DNA of 49,072 bases from Bacteroides propionicifaciens DSM 19291 = JCM 14649 (GCF_000375405.1 NZ_AQWS01000022.1:1-49072), one strand, 5' to 3'. Positions 33,077 to 43,394 are shown, counted from the first letter of the stretch. Made by a program: numbers and translations. The notes: generated by a model not told the origin, from the letters alone.

Positions 33077-35020
33077 CTACTCTAAATAGTAATTAGACAA
33101 TATTTTCAACACACGAAGTACTTCTGCCGTATTCATAGCAAAAGATACTGCTCCTCTACCTTTGTAAGGAGGGTTTCCATCATACATCTCGGATAGTGAA
33201 CCGATGCAGTTATGAGTCATTTCAGATTCTAGACCAATCAGTTGTCGCTCGATAAAAGAGACACCACCACGTTTATGAAGCTTTAGATAAGCATCGGTAT
33301 AGAAACCCATGAACCAAGGCCAAGCTGTTCCTTGGTGGTAAACCAAGAATCGATCTCGGGCTGAACCCGCGTATAGGGGATTATAACCAGCACTCTTAGG
33401 ACTCAAACTACGTAAACCTTTTGGGGTTAGTAGTTCACGAGTCGCAATATCTAGAATTGTTTTCTTCTGTTTTTTATTTAAAGGCGAAAACTCAAGCCCT
33501 ATTGCCAATACCATATTGGGGCGTACACTCCAGTCGGTATGATTACCATCAACATAGTCAAATAGATAACCATGCTCATTATAAAATGTAGCTGGAAAAC
33601 TATGCTCAAGTGAGTCGATAAGCTGAGAAAGATAGAACGGAACCTCCTCATTATCGAGTTCATAAAAACTGTCGGCAAAACGCAGTGCATTATACCATAA
33701 AGCATTAATTTCAACCACATAGCCCGTTCGTGGAGTTACTGGTTTTCCATCTACAATCGAATTCATCCAAGTCACAGGATGTTCTTTACCTTCGGTATAT
33801 AACAAACCGTTAGCATGTAAAAATAAATTTGGATGCTTATGCGATCGTATGTAATGAATAATCTTTAATACAAACTCAACATACTTCTTTTTGGCAACAC
33901 TAAGAGTAACCACTTTAGAGTACTCTTGGATAGCCCAAATAGCCCATAATAAGACATCCGAGTCTTCCATATCATGCAACTGCATGTCATCTGTCTGCGA
34001 ATCCATAAAGGCTTGAACACGCTCAATTGCAGTATCCATAACAGCCTCAAATTCATCAATTTTGTCAATCCCAAGAGTTAAACCTGGTAAGGAAACAAAC
34101 AAATCACGTGCTCGTTGGATATTATACCATGGATAGCCTGCAAGAAGATAACTTCGATCACCTTGTTTATTATAGAATTGATGAGCCGAATTAATCAAAC
34201 AATGTTTAAAACTGTTGCGAGGAGTTCGATTTTTGACCTCATCCTCAAATAACTTATTAAGCGTATCGGAGTCAATTTCGGAGAGTCCTGCCGAAAACAC
34301 GATAGACTCACCTTTTTTAAGCGGAACCTCGAAAGTGCCAGGAACATACAGGTCTTCGGTATAGTCGTAACCACGCTCACGCTCCTTTCTATATTCAAAA
34401 TTACGATACCAGTCGGGGGTAAATTGAAAATCGGTAGTCTTACTAAACTGCATAGAAAGCATCGGATAACCAGGATATAGACTAGTAGCGATACCATTTT
34501 GAATTACGTCGTAGCTCTTGTTGATATCGTTGTTCTCACGTGTACAAGTTGTTACTTTTCGAAAGGCCAAAAAGGGTTTAAACTTTAGGACTGTCTTTGA
34601 GTGTGCTTGCAAAAGAGTGTAACGAATCAGGATCCGATTCTCATGATGAACGAAAATCTTCTCCTTTTTAAGAATAACACCTCCCACACGATAAGTAGTG
34701 GAAGGAATGGTTTCGCAATCGAATTCACGGATATACTTATGCCCATTGGGACTAAAGGATTTTCCGTGATACTCATGCAGACCCAGATTAAATTCTGCTC
34801 CATGCTGTACTACAGTTTCGTCAAGTGACGAGAGTAATACATGATTTTCAGGTCCAAGCTCAGGTATAGGAACAACAAGAAGGCCATGATACTTTCGGGT
34901 ATTACAGTCCACAATTGTCGTTAGGTGATAAGCTCCAGATTTATTACTTCGCAGAACCTCTCGAGGAAGAGATTCCTCGAGATTTATCATTAAAGTTCGG
35001 TCAAATCGTAAATAACTCAT
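33077..35020 (-). CDS. Glycogen debranching enzyme (amylo-alpha-1,6-glucosidase)
   Basis: 647 residues. The N-terminal GDE_N domain (about 1-230) includes REVLRSNKSGAYHLTTIVDCNTRKYHGLLV, a typical signature; the C-terminal (alpha/alpha)6 GDE_C domain, which removes the 1,6-linked branch residues, has AGYPWYNIQRARDLFVSLPGLTLGI near 295-320, RPNMVLAIGLEFSPL and YHQGTAWPWFMGFYTDAYLK near 590-610. Where archaeal-type enzymes have GRD this protein has ARD, the Arg-Asp being kept. First gene of the cluster; transcribed with the glycosyltransferase and GH57 genes. It fits glycogen storage and mobilisation. Confidence 0.9.
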   Translation of the reverse strand: MSYLRFDRTLMINLEESLPREVLRSNKSGAYHLTTIVDCNTRKYHGLLVVPIPELGPENHVLLSSLDETVVQHGAEFNLGLHEYHGKSFSPNGHKYIREFDCETIPSTTYRVGGVILKKEKIFVHHENRILIRYTLLQAHSKTVLKFKPFLAFRKVTTCTRENNDINKSYDVIQNGIATSLYPGYPMLSMQFSKTTDFQFTPDWYRNFEYRKERERGYDYTEDLYVPGTFEVPLKKGESIVFSAGLSEIDSDTLNKLFEDEVKNRTPRNSFKHCLINSAHQFYNKQGDRSYLLAGYPWYNIQRARDLFVSLPGLTLGIDKIDEFEAVMDTAIERVQAFMDSQTDDMQLHDMEDSDVLLWAIWAIQEYSKVVTLSVAKKKYVEFVLKIIHYIRSHKHPNLFLHANGLLYTEGKEHPVTWMNSIVDGKPVTPRTGYVVEINALWYNALRFADSFYELDNEEVPFYLSQLIDSLEHSFPATFYNEHGYLFDYVDGNHTDWSVRPNMVLAIGLEFSPLNKKQKKTILDIATRELLTPKGLRSLSPKSAGYNPLYAGSARDRFLVYHQGTAWPWFMGFYTDAYLKLHKRGGVSFIERQLIGLESEMTHNCIGSLSEMYDGNPPYKGRGAVSFAMNTAEVLRVLKILSNYYLE

Positions 35021-35175
35021 ATTCTATATATTTATCATTGTTTTTCATAGTTTTCTTAAGGATGAACTAAATCATCTCTATTCCAAGGTATGTATAATTT
35101 ATTTATTAAGTAAAAAAATATCTAATTGTTTTTCAATGCTTATATAACAATAATTTATCGAAATTGTTAAGAGAA

Positions 35176-35790
35176 TCAAGTGCCTTGAACTAACGCAAAA
35201 ATATTTGATACTATAATCTCAACAGAAATGGCTAACAAAATAATAGCGAAGAACTTACGCACAATATAAATACCCGTATCACCAAGAATTCTTTGTATTA
35301 GCGTGGTAGCACTTAGCACCAAAAAAACATAAACCATATTTAGGGTCAGACCAGAAATAATATTTATACTATCAAAGGTATATCGAAGAGTTAATAAAGT
35401 CGTAAATGCAGCAGGTCCTGCAACAAGTGGAAAAACAAGAGGAATAATAGTTGCTTCATCAGAAGGGCCTTTATACTTGAATATTTCAATATCAAGAAGC
35501 ATTTCAATGGCCATGATAAATAAGACTAACCCACCAGCAATGGCAAAGGAGTGAATATTAATATCAAAGAGCTGGAGCATCAAGTCTCCACCATAGAAAA
35601 AGACAAGAAGCAAACCAAAAGATAAAAGTGTAGCCCGTAGAGGATAGATTTTTTTACCTCGAGCCTTTAAGTTTAGAATAATAGGAATCGAACCCGTAAT
35701 ATCAATTATCCCAAATAGGATAAAGAAGGCGCTCAAGGTCTGCTGCAAACTCAGTGATCCTAGCATAACAACAAGATTTAGGTTAAGCAC
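35176..35790 (-). CDS. MarC-family integral membrane protein
   Basis: 204 residues, six hydrophobic segments. The family signature is FFILFGIIDITGSIPIIL near the N terminus (MarC/UPF0056), repeated in the second half at FPLVAGPAAFTTLL. Function of the family is unknown; despite its name it is not required for multiple antibiotic resistance in E. coli. The longest frame begins at GTG (35790), and an ATG at 35766 (MLGSLSLQQTLSAFF) is a possible alternative. Divergent from the Crp/Fnr regulator, with only about 110 bp between the true starts. Confidence 0.88.
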   Translation of the reverse strand: MLNLNLVVMLGSLSLQQTLSAFFILFGIIDITGSIPIILNLKARGKKIYPLRATLLSFGLLLVFFYGGDLMLQLFDINIHSFAIAGGLVLFIMAIEMLLDIEIFKYKGPSDEATIIPLVFPLVAGPAAFTTLLTLRYTFDSINIISGLTLNMVYVFLVLSATTLIQRILGDTGIYIVRKFFAIILLAISVEIIVSNIFALVQGT

Positions 35791-35864
35791 TCATGTGCCT
35801 TACCAAGATAAAAAATTACGGAGATATATCTCTAATAATATATCGAAAAAAGATAAGATTTAAT

Positions 35865-35872
35865 TACATTTG
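35865..35872 (+). promoter_or_regulatory. Crp/Fnr gene -7 promoter box
   Basis: TACATTTG fits TAnnTTTG, 31 nt upstream of ATG 35904. It excludes the longer reading from 35793. Confidence 0.55.
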
Positions 35873-35903
35873 CTTAAACCCTCTCGTTAAAAAGGAATTA
35901 GGC

Positions 35904-36566
35904 ATGCAACCGATGTACAAAAAACTTCTTCAGCTACCGCTTTTTCAAGGTTTAAGTCAAAAAGAACTGACTGAAATTATCGAAAAGGTTGTTTTTCAGT
36001 TTGCCTCAAAACAAGCTGATATATTACTTGCTCAACAAGGTCAAGATTGTAATTCTTTATTCTACATTCTTGATGGCAAAATCTCTAAAAAAACAATCAG
36101 CTCAGACAAGACCTATATCGTAGAGCAAGTTTTAGAAGCCCCCAGCATCATTGAGCCTCAGTCACTCTTCGGTAAAGATACCGAGTATCAATCTTCCTAC
36201 ACAAGCCTTAGTCCAATTGACATCATAACTATCGATAAACGTTTTGTTTTGGCAGACTTAATGAATTATCCCATCTTTGAGCTTAACTATATTAATATAC
36301 TAAGTTGCATCTCACAGAACCAATACAAACTACTTTGGAATCATAAGACCTGCAATGAGCTAGCCGATCGGTTTAAATGCTTTATCAGACAACGAACTGA
36401 GCCTACTTGCTCAGAAATTACCCTGCATATCACTATGAAGGATTTGGCTTTCCAACTCAATGATACACGACTTAATGTATCACGTATGCTGAACATGCTC
36501 GAAGAACAATCAAAAGTCTGTTTAAAGCGAAAGATTGTTCAAATTAAAAACCTGGAGCTACTATAA
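35904..36566 (+). CDS. Crp/Fnr-family transcriptional regulator
   Basis: 220 residues starting MQPMYKKLLQLPLFQGLSQK. The N-terminal cyclic-nucleotide-binding-type beta-roll runs to about residue 115 (FQFASKQADILLAQQGQDCNSLFYILDGKI), then a dimer helix and a C-terminal winged helix with ITMKDLAFQLNDTRLNVSRMLNMLEEQ as the HTH. No N-terminal Cys cluster, so it is not an oxygen-sensing FNR; the typical cAMP-contact residues are not clear. Its ligand and targets are unknown. Divergent from marC; may control that gene or itself. Confidence 0.85.
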   Translation: MQPMYKKLLQLPLFQGLSQKELTEIIEKVVFQFASKQADILLAQQGQDCNSLFYILDGKISKKTISSDKTYIVEQVLEAPSIIEPQSLFGKDTEYQSSYTSLSPIDIITIDKRFVLADLMNYPIFELNYINILSCISQNQYKLLWNHKTCNELADRFKCFIRQRTEPTCSEITLHITMKDLAFQLNDTRLNVSRMLNMLEEQSKVCLKRKIVQIKNLELL

Positions 36567-36823
36567 CTAATTTAGCTTCAACTGCCTTGTATAAAAAGCC
36601 TAAGTCTGACGGTATCTAAACGAAGGATTTTGAAGTCTTATAATATTAGAAGAGACCGCAATATCTGTTTTTGGGAGTTAATATGTAGATATGAGATTAT
36701 TTAAAGTGATGCCTACAAGGTGCATATTTTTTATAATCTCCACAATATTTGCGAGCTAAGAGGGAGCGTAAAAAAACTTAAAGTTATCAACACAAAGGAG
36801 ATTGAGTTAAAGAAAACACAAAA

Positions 36824-36881
36824 TGAGTAGGTAGTTTAGCCCTTGCCACTAGCTCGGACTTAGTAAATTACTTACTCATTT
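36824..36881 (+). repeat. Intergenic repeat, copy 3
   Basis: Begins TGAGTAGGTAGTTTAGCC, has CCACTAGCTCGGACTTAG centrally and ends TTACTTACTCATTT. The central CCACTAGCT.GGA.T is shared with copy 1 (267-324); the end ACTTACTCA is shared with copy 2 (16318-16373). Confidence 0.55.
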
Positions 36882-36884
36882 AAT

Positions 36885-36918
36885 AAAAAAGCTAGCCTCA
36901 TTTTCTGAGACTAGCTTT
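36885..36918 (-). terminator. guaA terminator
   Basis: GCTAGCCTCA pairs with TGAGACTAGC (one mismatch); on the minus strand it is followed by TTTTTTATT. Confidence 0.8.
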
Positions 36919-36949
36919 AAGTACTTAATTCGAGTTAAGTATCTATGTT

Positions 36950-38473
36950 TTATTCCCACTCAATAGTAGCAGGTGGCTTAGAACTGATATCATAAGTTAC
37001 ACGGTTTACACCTTTTACCTTATTGATAATATCGTTCGAAACCTTAGCTAAGAAATCGTAGGGTAAATGTACCCAATCTGCTGTCATAGCATCAGTTGAA
37101 GATACTGCACGAAGCGCTACAGCACGTTCGTATGTACGCTCATCTCCCATTACACCTACAGACTGTACAGGAAGCAAGATTACACCTGCTTGCCAAACCT
37201 GATCATACAAATTCCAATCTCTAAGTGCCTGAATGTAGATATGATCAGCTTCTTGTAGAATATGCACCTTCTCGGGAGTAATATCACCCAAGATACGTAC
37301 ACCAAGCCCTGGACCTGGAAAAGGATGACGCATAATCAAATGATCGGGCATGCCCAATTCTCGACCCACCTTACGTACTTCGTCTTTAAACAATAAACGT
37401 AACGGTTCACAAAGTTTTAGGTTCATCTTTTCGGGTAAACCACCAACATTATGATGACTTTTAATTACTGTTCCTGTTATAGAGAGTGACTCAATCACAT
37501 CAGGGTAGATTGTGCCTTGAGCTAACCATTTAACATCTTGTATTTTATGAGCTTCAACGTCGAAAACATCGATGAATCCTTTGCCAATAATCTTACGCTT
37601 TTCTTCTGGATCAGTTATACCAGCAAGTTCGCTATAAAACTTTTCACTAGCATCAACACCAATCACATTAAGACCTAAGCATTGATAGTCGTTAAGTACG
37701 TTTTTGTATTCATCTTTACGAAGTAAACCGTGATCAACAAAGACACAAGTTAGGTTTTCACCAATTGCACGGTGTAAAAGCACTGCAGCGACAGAAGAAT
37801 CGACTCCACCACTCAGAGCTAAAACTACTTTATCGTTACCTAGTTGCTGTTTTAAGTCGGCTACTGTATGCTCTACAAATGAAGCTGGCGACCAATCACC
37901 TTTACAGCCACACACGCCAAAGACAAAGTTCTTCAATAGTGCTAAACCGTCTTCAGTGTGAAAAACTTCAGGATGGAATTGCACACCCCAAACCGATTGG
38001 TCATTAACCTGATAAGCAGCCATTTCAACATCTTCTGTTGATGCAATTTTCTTAAAGCCTGCGGGAATAGCTGTTATCGTATCGCCATGACTCATCCAAA
38101 CTTGAGAGCCTGTTTTAATGCCTTTCAATAAAACATTATCAGCATCTACATGAGCCAATTTCGAACGACCGTACTCACGAGATGGAGCTGGTTCAACTTT
38201 TCCGCCAAACTCTGAAGCGATGAATTGAGCACCATAGCAAATGCCTAGTATAGGATATTTACCCCAGATAGTTTTAAGGTCCATTTTGAAGGCCTTGTCA
38301 TCGTAGACAGAAAAAGGACTTCCCGAAAGAATAACACCTTTAATTGTAGGGTCATCATTAGGGAATTTGTTATAAGGAACAATTTCACAATAAATATTGA
38401 GTTCACGAACACGTCTGCCAATAAGCTGAGTAGTTTGTGAACCAAAGTCTAGAATAATAATTTTTTCTTGCAT
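36950..38473 (-). CDS. guaA: GMP synthase (glutamine-hydrolysing)
   Basis: 507 residues. Converts XMP, glutamine and ATP to GMP. N-terminal class I amidotransferase with the nucleophile Cys in [10 protein letters not shown] and the His/Glu pair in [13 protein letters not shown] pyrophosphatase domain with the PP-loop [21 protein letters not shown]-terminal dimerisation domain ending [11 protein letters not shown]. Start [20 protein letters not shown] at 38473 is supported because a -7 promoter box (TACTTTTG, minus strand 38503-38510) lies at the longer upstream start, which would add ten residues to the N terminus. Monocistronic with a terminator. Confidence 0.97.
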   Translation of the reverse strand: MQEKIIILDFGSQTTQLIGRRVRELNIYCEIVPYNKFPNDDPTIKGVILSGSPFSVYDDKAFKMDLKTIWGKYPILGICYGAQFIASEFGGKVEPAPSREYGRSKLAHVDADNVLLKGIKTGSQVWMSHGDTITAIPAGFKKIASTEDVEMAAYQVNDQSVWGVQFHPEVFHTEDGLALLKNFVFGVCGCKGDWSPASFVEHTVADLKQQLGNDKVVLALSGGVDSSVAAVLLHRAIGENLTCVFVDHGLLRKDEYKNVLNDYQCLGLNVIGVDASEKFYSELAGITDPEEKRKIIGKGFIDVFDVEAHKIQDVKWLAQGTIYPDVIESLSITGTVIKSHHNVGGLPEKMNLKLCEPLRLLFKDEVRKVGRELGMPDHLIMRHPFPGPGLGVRILGDITPEKVHILQEADHIYIQALRDWNLYDQVWQAGVILLPVQSVGVMGDERTYERAVALRAVSSTDAMTADWVHLPYDFLAKVSNDIINKVKGVNRVTYDISSKPPATIEWE

Positions 38474-38502
38474 AACCAGAAGTAGTTGAATTGAATTTGG
38501 CA

Positions 38503-38510
38503 CAAAAGTA
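38503..38510 (-). promoter_or_regulatory. guaA -7 promoter box
   Basis: Minus strand TACTTTTG matches TAnnTTTG, 29 nt ahead of the guaA ATG at 38473. Confidence 0.6.
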
Positions 38511-38527
38511 CTGAATAAAAAGGGAAT

Positions 38528-38968
38528 TTATTTTTTTTCTTTCAATAAATCTCTAATCTCAGTCAATAAAACTTCCTCTTTACTTGGAGCTGGTGGTGCG
38601 GGAGGAGTTGCAGGTTTTTCGGCTTCTTTCTTTTTGGTTAGATTATTGAGTAATTTAACGAAAAGGAAAATTGAGAACGCTATGATAACAAAGTCGAATG
38701 TATTTTGAAGAAACCTACCATAATTGAGCGTTACAGCAGGTATCTCTGTACCAGCTGCATTAACATAAGCTTGTTTTAGCACCCATGTTAAATCAGTAAA
38801 ATTGACCCCACCAACAAGCAGCCCAATTGGAGGCATTATGATATCTGCAACGATAGAAGATACAATTTTGCCAAAGGCTCCCCCAATGATTACACCAACA
38901 GCCATATCGACTACGTTACCCTTCATTGCGAAGTCTTTAAACTCTTGTATGAACTTACCTTTTTTCAT
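38528..38968 (-). CDS. mscL: Large-conductance mechanosensitive channel
   Basis: 146 residues. The amphipathic N-terminal helix and TM1 are evident in [52 protein letters not shown], and TM2 in [18 protein letters not shown] (about 95-112), followed by a charged C-terminal helix with a Pro-rich linker ([14 protein letters not shown]). MscL pentamers open under membrane tension and release solutes on hypo-osmotic shock. Upstream of guaA on the same strand; its own promoter probably lies upstream of 38968, where minus-strand TATATTCG near 39000 is a weak box. Confidence 0.95.
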   Translation of the reverse strand: MKKGKFIQEFKDFAMKGNVVDMAVGVIIGGAFGKIVSSIVADIIMPPIGLLVGGVNFTDLTWVLKQAYVNAAGTEIPAVTLNYGRFLQNTFDFVIIAFSIFLFVKLLNNLTKKKEAEKPATPPAPPAPSKEEVLLTEIRDLLKEKK

Positions 38969-39018
38969 AAATTTGATATTTAGTAGTGATTAAACGTGCG
39001 AATATAAAAACAATTACC

Positions 39019-39026
39019 TATTTTTG
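39019..39026 (+). promoter_or_regulatory. gap -7 promoter box
   Basis: TATTTTTG, about 80 nt upstream of the gap ATG, leaving a long A/T-rich leader. Confidence 0.5.
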
Positions 39027-39085
39027 CACTTCGACAAATAACGAAAATACAAGTTAAGAATTATATTTTTAATATATTTAATTAA

Positions 39086-40114
<1,029 letters not shown>

Positions 40115-40133
40115 TTAGAAATAATAACTATAC

Positions 40134-40164
40134 AAAAAAGGGTGTCAGTTGACACCCTTTTTTT
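40134..40164 (+). terminator. gap terminator
   Basis: AAGGGTGTCA and TGACACCCTT pair across a two-base gap, followed by seven T. Confidence 0.9.
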
Positions 40165-40173
40165 ATGCTCACA

Positions 40174-40193
40174 AAAGAGATAATTATCTCTTT
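40174..40193. promoter_or_regulatory. 20-bp perfect palindrome upstream of the M3 peptidase gene
   Basis: AAAGAGATAA followed directly by its exact complement TTATCTCTTT, no spacer. It sits 95 nt before the promoter and 9 nt after the gap terminator, consistent with an operator for a dimeric regulator, though chance in AT-rich DNA cannot be excluded. Confidence 0.4.
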
Positions 40194-40243
40194 AATTAAA
40201 TAGTTCGACTATATTATTTAAAAGCTCAATTCTTTTTCCCATT

Positions 40244-40276
40244 TTTGTACAAATACTATCCACCAGTCTAAATTTA
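40244..40276 (+). promoter_or_regulatory. Promoter of the M3 peptidase operon
   Basis: TTTG (40244-40247), 21-bp spacer, TAAATTTA (40269-40276), a near match to TTTG-N19-21-TAnnTTTG. Transcription would begin within a few bases of the ATG at 40286, giving a very short leader. Confidence 0.4.
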
Positions 40277-40285
40277 AAACAAAAG

Positions 40286-42385
40286 ATGAAGAAAATAAGC
40301 TTATTACTAACTTTATGCTGCCTTATGAATATATCTTGCTCACAAAAGAATCCTTTTTTCGAGAAGTATAACACCCCACATGCTACCGTTCCTTTTGATA
40401 AAATAAAGAATGAACACTACAAGCCTGCTATCCAAGAGGGCATAAAACAGCAAACAGCCGAAGTAGATGCAATTACATCTAACCCTGAAGCTCCAACTTT
40501 CGAAAACACTATTCTTGCTTACGAAAAATCTGGTGACTTACTAAGCAGAACACTTACGGTGTTTTTTAACCTAAGAAGTGCAGAAACCAACGATGAGCTC
40601 CAAGTCATTGCACAAGAAGTTATGCCACAACTCAGTGAGCACAGCAATAATATTAGCCTTAACCAAGCACTTTTTGAGCGTGTCAAAGTAGTTTATGATC
40701 AAAAAGAGTCGGCCAACTTAAATCCAGAGCAGCTCGTTTTATTAGATAAGGTTTACGATAGTTTTATCAGAAGCGGCGCGAACCTTAAAGGTGCTCAAAA
40801 AGAAAAATATAGAGAGTTGACTCAAAAATTAAGCCAACTAGGACTTACTTATGGTGAAAACAACCTCAAAGAGACTAATAATTACCAACTCGTAATTAGC
40901 GATGAGTCTAAACTTGCTGGGTTACCAGAGAGCGCTATCGAAGCTGCCAAAGAAACAGCTACTGAAAAAGGAGTTGAAGGTTGGGTCTTTACACTTGACG
41001 CACCAAGCTATATCCCTTTATTACGCTATGCAGAAGACAGAGATCTTAGAAAGGAACTTTACTTGGCATACAATACGAAATGTACACATGACAACGAGTA
41101 CAACAACTTAGAAGTAGTAAAAGAAATTGTAAATACGGAGATGGCTATTGCACAACTCTTGGGCTACAAATCGTATGCAGATTTTACTCTTGAAAAGCGT
41201 ATGGCTGAAAATAGTGATAATGTTTACAAATTACTCAACGATTTAATTGAAGCCTATAAACCTACAGCTCTTAAAGAAGTAGCAGAAGTAGAGGCTCTAG
41301 CTAAAATAACTCAAGGAGCAGACTTTACACTTATGCCTTGGGATTGGTCATTCTACTCTGAGAAACTTAAAAATCAGAAATTCAACTTTGATGAGGAACA
41401 ATTACGCCCCTACTTCGAACTAGAAAATGTAAAAAAAGGAGTATTTGGCCTAGCAACTCAACTTTATGGTGTGACCTTCAAAGAAAATAAAGATATTCCC
41501 GTTTATCATGCAGATGTACATGCGTATGATGTATTTGATAAGGACGGAAGTTTCTTAGCAGTACTTTATACCGATTTCCATCCTAGAGCTGGCAAACGTG
41601 CTGGTGCATGGATGACAAGCTACAAAGATCAATGGATTGACGAAGCCACAGGTGAAAATAGTCGCCCACATATCTCTATTGTGATGAACTTTACGAAGCC
41701 AACTGCTAACAAACCTGCACTACTAACTTTTGATGAAGTAAATACCTTCCTTCATGAGTTTGGACATGCACTTCACGGTATCTTTGCCGACACAACTTAC
41801 GAGTCCCTAAGTGGGACTAGCGTTTATCGTGATTTCGTGGAACTTCCTTCTCAACTTATGGAGAACTTCTTAACTGAGAAAGACTACTTAAACACCTTTG
41901 CTAAGCATTATGAAACTGGCGAGGTATTGCCTGATAGCATGGTTCAAAAAATCGTCGATGCTGCTAACTTTAACGTAGGCTACGGTTGCATGAGACAGGT
42001 TAGCTTTGGACTACTTGACATGGCTTGGTATACACAAGAAGAACCTTTTGAAGGAGATGTTATAGATTTCGAGCAAAAAGCTTGGGGTGAAGCACAAGTT
42101 TTACCAGTGATAGATAATGCATGTATGAGCACACAGTTTGGACATATCTTTGCTGGGGGTTATGCGGCAGGATACTACAGCTATAAATGGGCTGAGGTAC
42201 TAGATGCAGACGCTTATGCAGCATTCCAAGAAAACGGAATATTTGATACTGCTACTGCCAACTTATTCAGAACAGAGATCCTATCTAAAGGTGGTACAAA
42301 GCACCCTATGATACTTTACAAAAACTTTAGAGGTCAAGAACCTAGCATTGATGCACTACTAAAACGTAATGGAATTTCTAAATGA
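40286..42385 (+). CDS. dcp: M3-family dipeptidyl carboxypeptidase lipoprotein
   Basis: 699 residues. Lipoprotein signal MKKISLLLTLCCLMNISCSQ with lipobox NISC, so the enzyme is anchored in a membrane on the periplasmic side. Zinc site HEFGH at residues 490-494 in FDEVNTFLHEFGHALHGIF, with the third ligand Glu about 28 residues downstream in a VELPSQLMENF context. Size and the motif FTKPTANKPALLTFDEVN fit Dcp/oligopeptidase A; it would remove C-terminal dipeptides from short peptides. Its stop overlaps the next gene by 4 bp (ATGA). E. coli Dcp is not a lipoprotein, a difference shared with Bacteroides homologues. Confidence 0.92.
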   Translation: MKKISLLLTLCCLMNISCSQKNPFFEKYNTPHATVPFDKIKNEHYKPAIQEGIKQQTAEVDAITSNPEAPTFENTILAYEKSGDLLSRTLTVFFNLRSAETNDELQVIAQEVMPQLSEHSNNISLNQALFERVKVVYDQKESANLNPEQLVLLDKVYDSFIRSGANLKGAQKEKYRELTQKLSQLGLTYGENNLKETNNYQLVISDESKLAGLPESAIEAAKETATEKGVEGWVFTLDAPSYIPLLRYAEDRDLRKELYLAYNTKCTHDNEYNNLEVVKEIVNTEMAIAQLLGYKSYADFTLEKRMAENSDNVYKLLNDLIEAYKPTALKEVAEVEALAKITQGADFTLMPWDWSFYSEKLKNQKFNFDEEQLRPYFELENVKKGVFGLATQLYGVTFKENKDIPVYHADVHAYDVFDKDGSFLAVLYTDFHPRAGKRAGAWMTSYKDQWIDEATGENSRPHISIVMNFTKPTANKPALLTFDEVNTFLHEFGHALHGIFADTTYESLSGTSVYRDFVELPSQLMENFLTEKDYLNTFAKHYETGEVLPDSMVQKIVDAANFNVGYGCMRQVSFGLLDMAWYTQEEPFEGDVIDFEQKAWGEAQVLPVIDNACMSTQFGHIFAGGYAAGYYSYKWAEVLDADAYAAFQENGIFDTATANLFRTEILSKGGTKHPMILYKNFRGQEPSIDALLKRNGISK

Positions 42386-42924
42386 AAAGACTTACAAGCA
42401 TATTAACACTCGTTCTTATCGTTACAGCTCTGAGTAGCTGTAACGATACGGATGATGTAGTCAAGATATTTACTAAGGACACCAAGAAGATGACTATGCT
42501 ACTTGAAGCTACAGAAACCAATCCTAGAGAACAAGATCTTTGGGATGGCAATGCAAAAGCTAAAGAAGAGAGTGTCAGGCTTAGAGACGAACCGGGTAAC
42601 TATGAAATCACATTTGACTACGAAGAAGAACCCGAAAACGGTAGAATACATGGCACATTCAAAGGTCGAGCGGTTAAGACTATTCTCAAAGGCAAATGGT
42701 CTGCAAATGGTAAAAATCAAGAAATGTCAATGATGCTTAATGCCGACATTACGCCTGCCAGCGAAACAGATAGACTCGCCAAAGAATTTATCAGAGCATT
42801 ACAAGGCAACAGTAACTTTAGAATATACAAATACCAAGGAGATGACCAAAGCCTTTCTGTGTTCTACGACAAGGAAAATAAAAATGTAAAAAAATTCATT
42901 GGCTTTATTACTCTTAAAGATTAA
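42382..42924 (+). CDS. Lipoprotein of unknown function
   Basis: 180 residues with a lipobox (ALSSC, Cys near residue 20) after a hydrophobic signal. The mature protein starts NDTDDVVKIFTKDTKKMTML and is a mixed alpha/beta protein of about 160 residues. The sequence GNYEITFDYEEEPENGRIHG suggests a beta-sandwich. Bacteroides carry similar DUF-type lipoproteins (I think DUF4847, not certain) after the M3 peptidase gene. Translation is coupled to dcp by a 4-bp overlap. Confidence 0.75.
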   Translation: MKRLTSILTLVLIVTALSSCNDTDDVVKIFTKDTKKMTMLLEATETNPREQDLWDGNAKAKEESVRLRDEPGNYEITFDYEEEPENGRIHGTFKGRAVKTILKGKWSANGKNQEMSMMLNADITPASETDRLAKEFIRALQGNSNFRIYKYQGDDQSLSVFYDKENKNVKKFIGFITLKD

Positions 42925-42930
42925 GAAGAA

Positions 42931-43371
42931 GTGGATAGTGAAACAAACAAGAAACAAAAAGAGTTAGATTCTCGTTATTTACGAATGGCAATTATCTGGT
43001 CTGAAAACTCATACTGCATTAGAAGAAAGGTCGGTGCCTTGATAGTAAAAGACAAAATGATCATTTCTGATGGCTATAACGGTACTCCCTCAGGCTTTGA
43101 AAATATTTGTGAAGACCAAAACAATAAAACCAAACCATACGTTCTTCATGCTGAAGCTAATGCGATTACAAAAATTGCACGTTCAAACAACAGCAGCAAT
43201 GGAGCTACACTATACGTTACCGCAGCACCTTGTATAGAATGTGCTAAACTAATCATCCAATCGGGAATAAAACGCATAGTCTATTCCGAGAGCTATAGAC
43301 TCGATGACGGAATTGAACTGTTGGATAGAGCAGGTATCGAAGTCGTATTTCTAGATCACGAGCAATACTAA
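42931..43371 (+). CDS. dCMP deaminase-family protein (ComEB-like)
   Basis: 146 residues, GTG start at 42931 giving MDSETNKKQKELDSRYLRMA; no ATG exists upstream of the conserved block. Zinc motif YVLHAEANAITKIA (His and catalytic Glu) and TAAPCIECAKLIIQSGIKRIVY (PCxxC). The N-terminal NSYCIRRKVGALIVKDKMIISDGYNGTPSGFEN matches deoxycytidylate deaminases, which make dUMP for thymidylate synthesis and here lack the extra allosteric region. Located between the lipoprotein and the S41 protease, 6 bp after the former. Confidence 0.88.
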   Translation: MDSETNKKQKELDSRYLRMAIIWSENSYCIRRKVGALIVKDKMIISDGYNGTPSGFENICEDQNNKTKPYVLHAEANAITKIARSNNSSNGATLYVTAAPCIECAKLIIQSGIKRIVYSESYRLDDGIELLDRAGIEVVFLDHEQY

Positions 43372-43394
43372 AAACATAAAAGAATTCTGAGAAT

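Larger units (their letters stand above)
36567..36949. other. Non-coding stretch between regulator and guaA
   Basis: No gene with a credible start and length. Contents: a weak hairpin followed by six T (ATGCCTACAAGGTGCAT, about 36712-36735) that could end the Crp/Fnr transcript, one copy of the dispersed repeat (36824-36881) and the guaA terminator (36885-36918). 36590-36710 shows nothing recognisable. Confidence 0.6.

Noticed and set aside
35793-35903. N-terminal extension of the Crp/Fnr regulator
   Set aside because: The promoter box at 35865-35872 lies inside it and the usual family length is reached from 35904.
37765-38007. Antisense frame within guaA
   Set aside because: Shadow of a well-conserved gene; no start context or recognisable product.
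38474-38503. Ten-residue N-terminal extension of GuaA
   Set aside because: It would start at the -7 promoter box; homologues start at [11 protein letters not shown].
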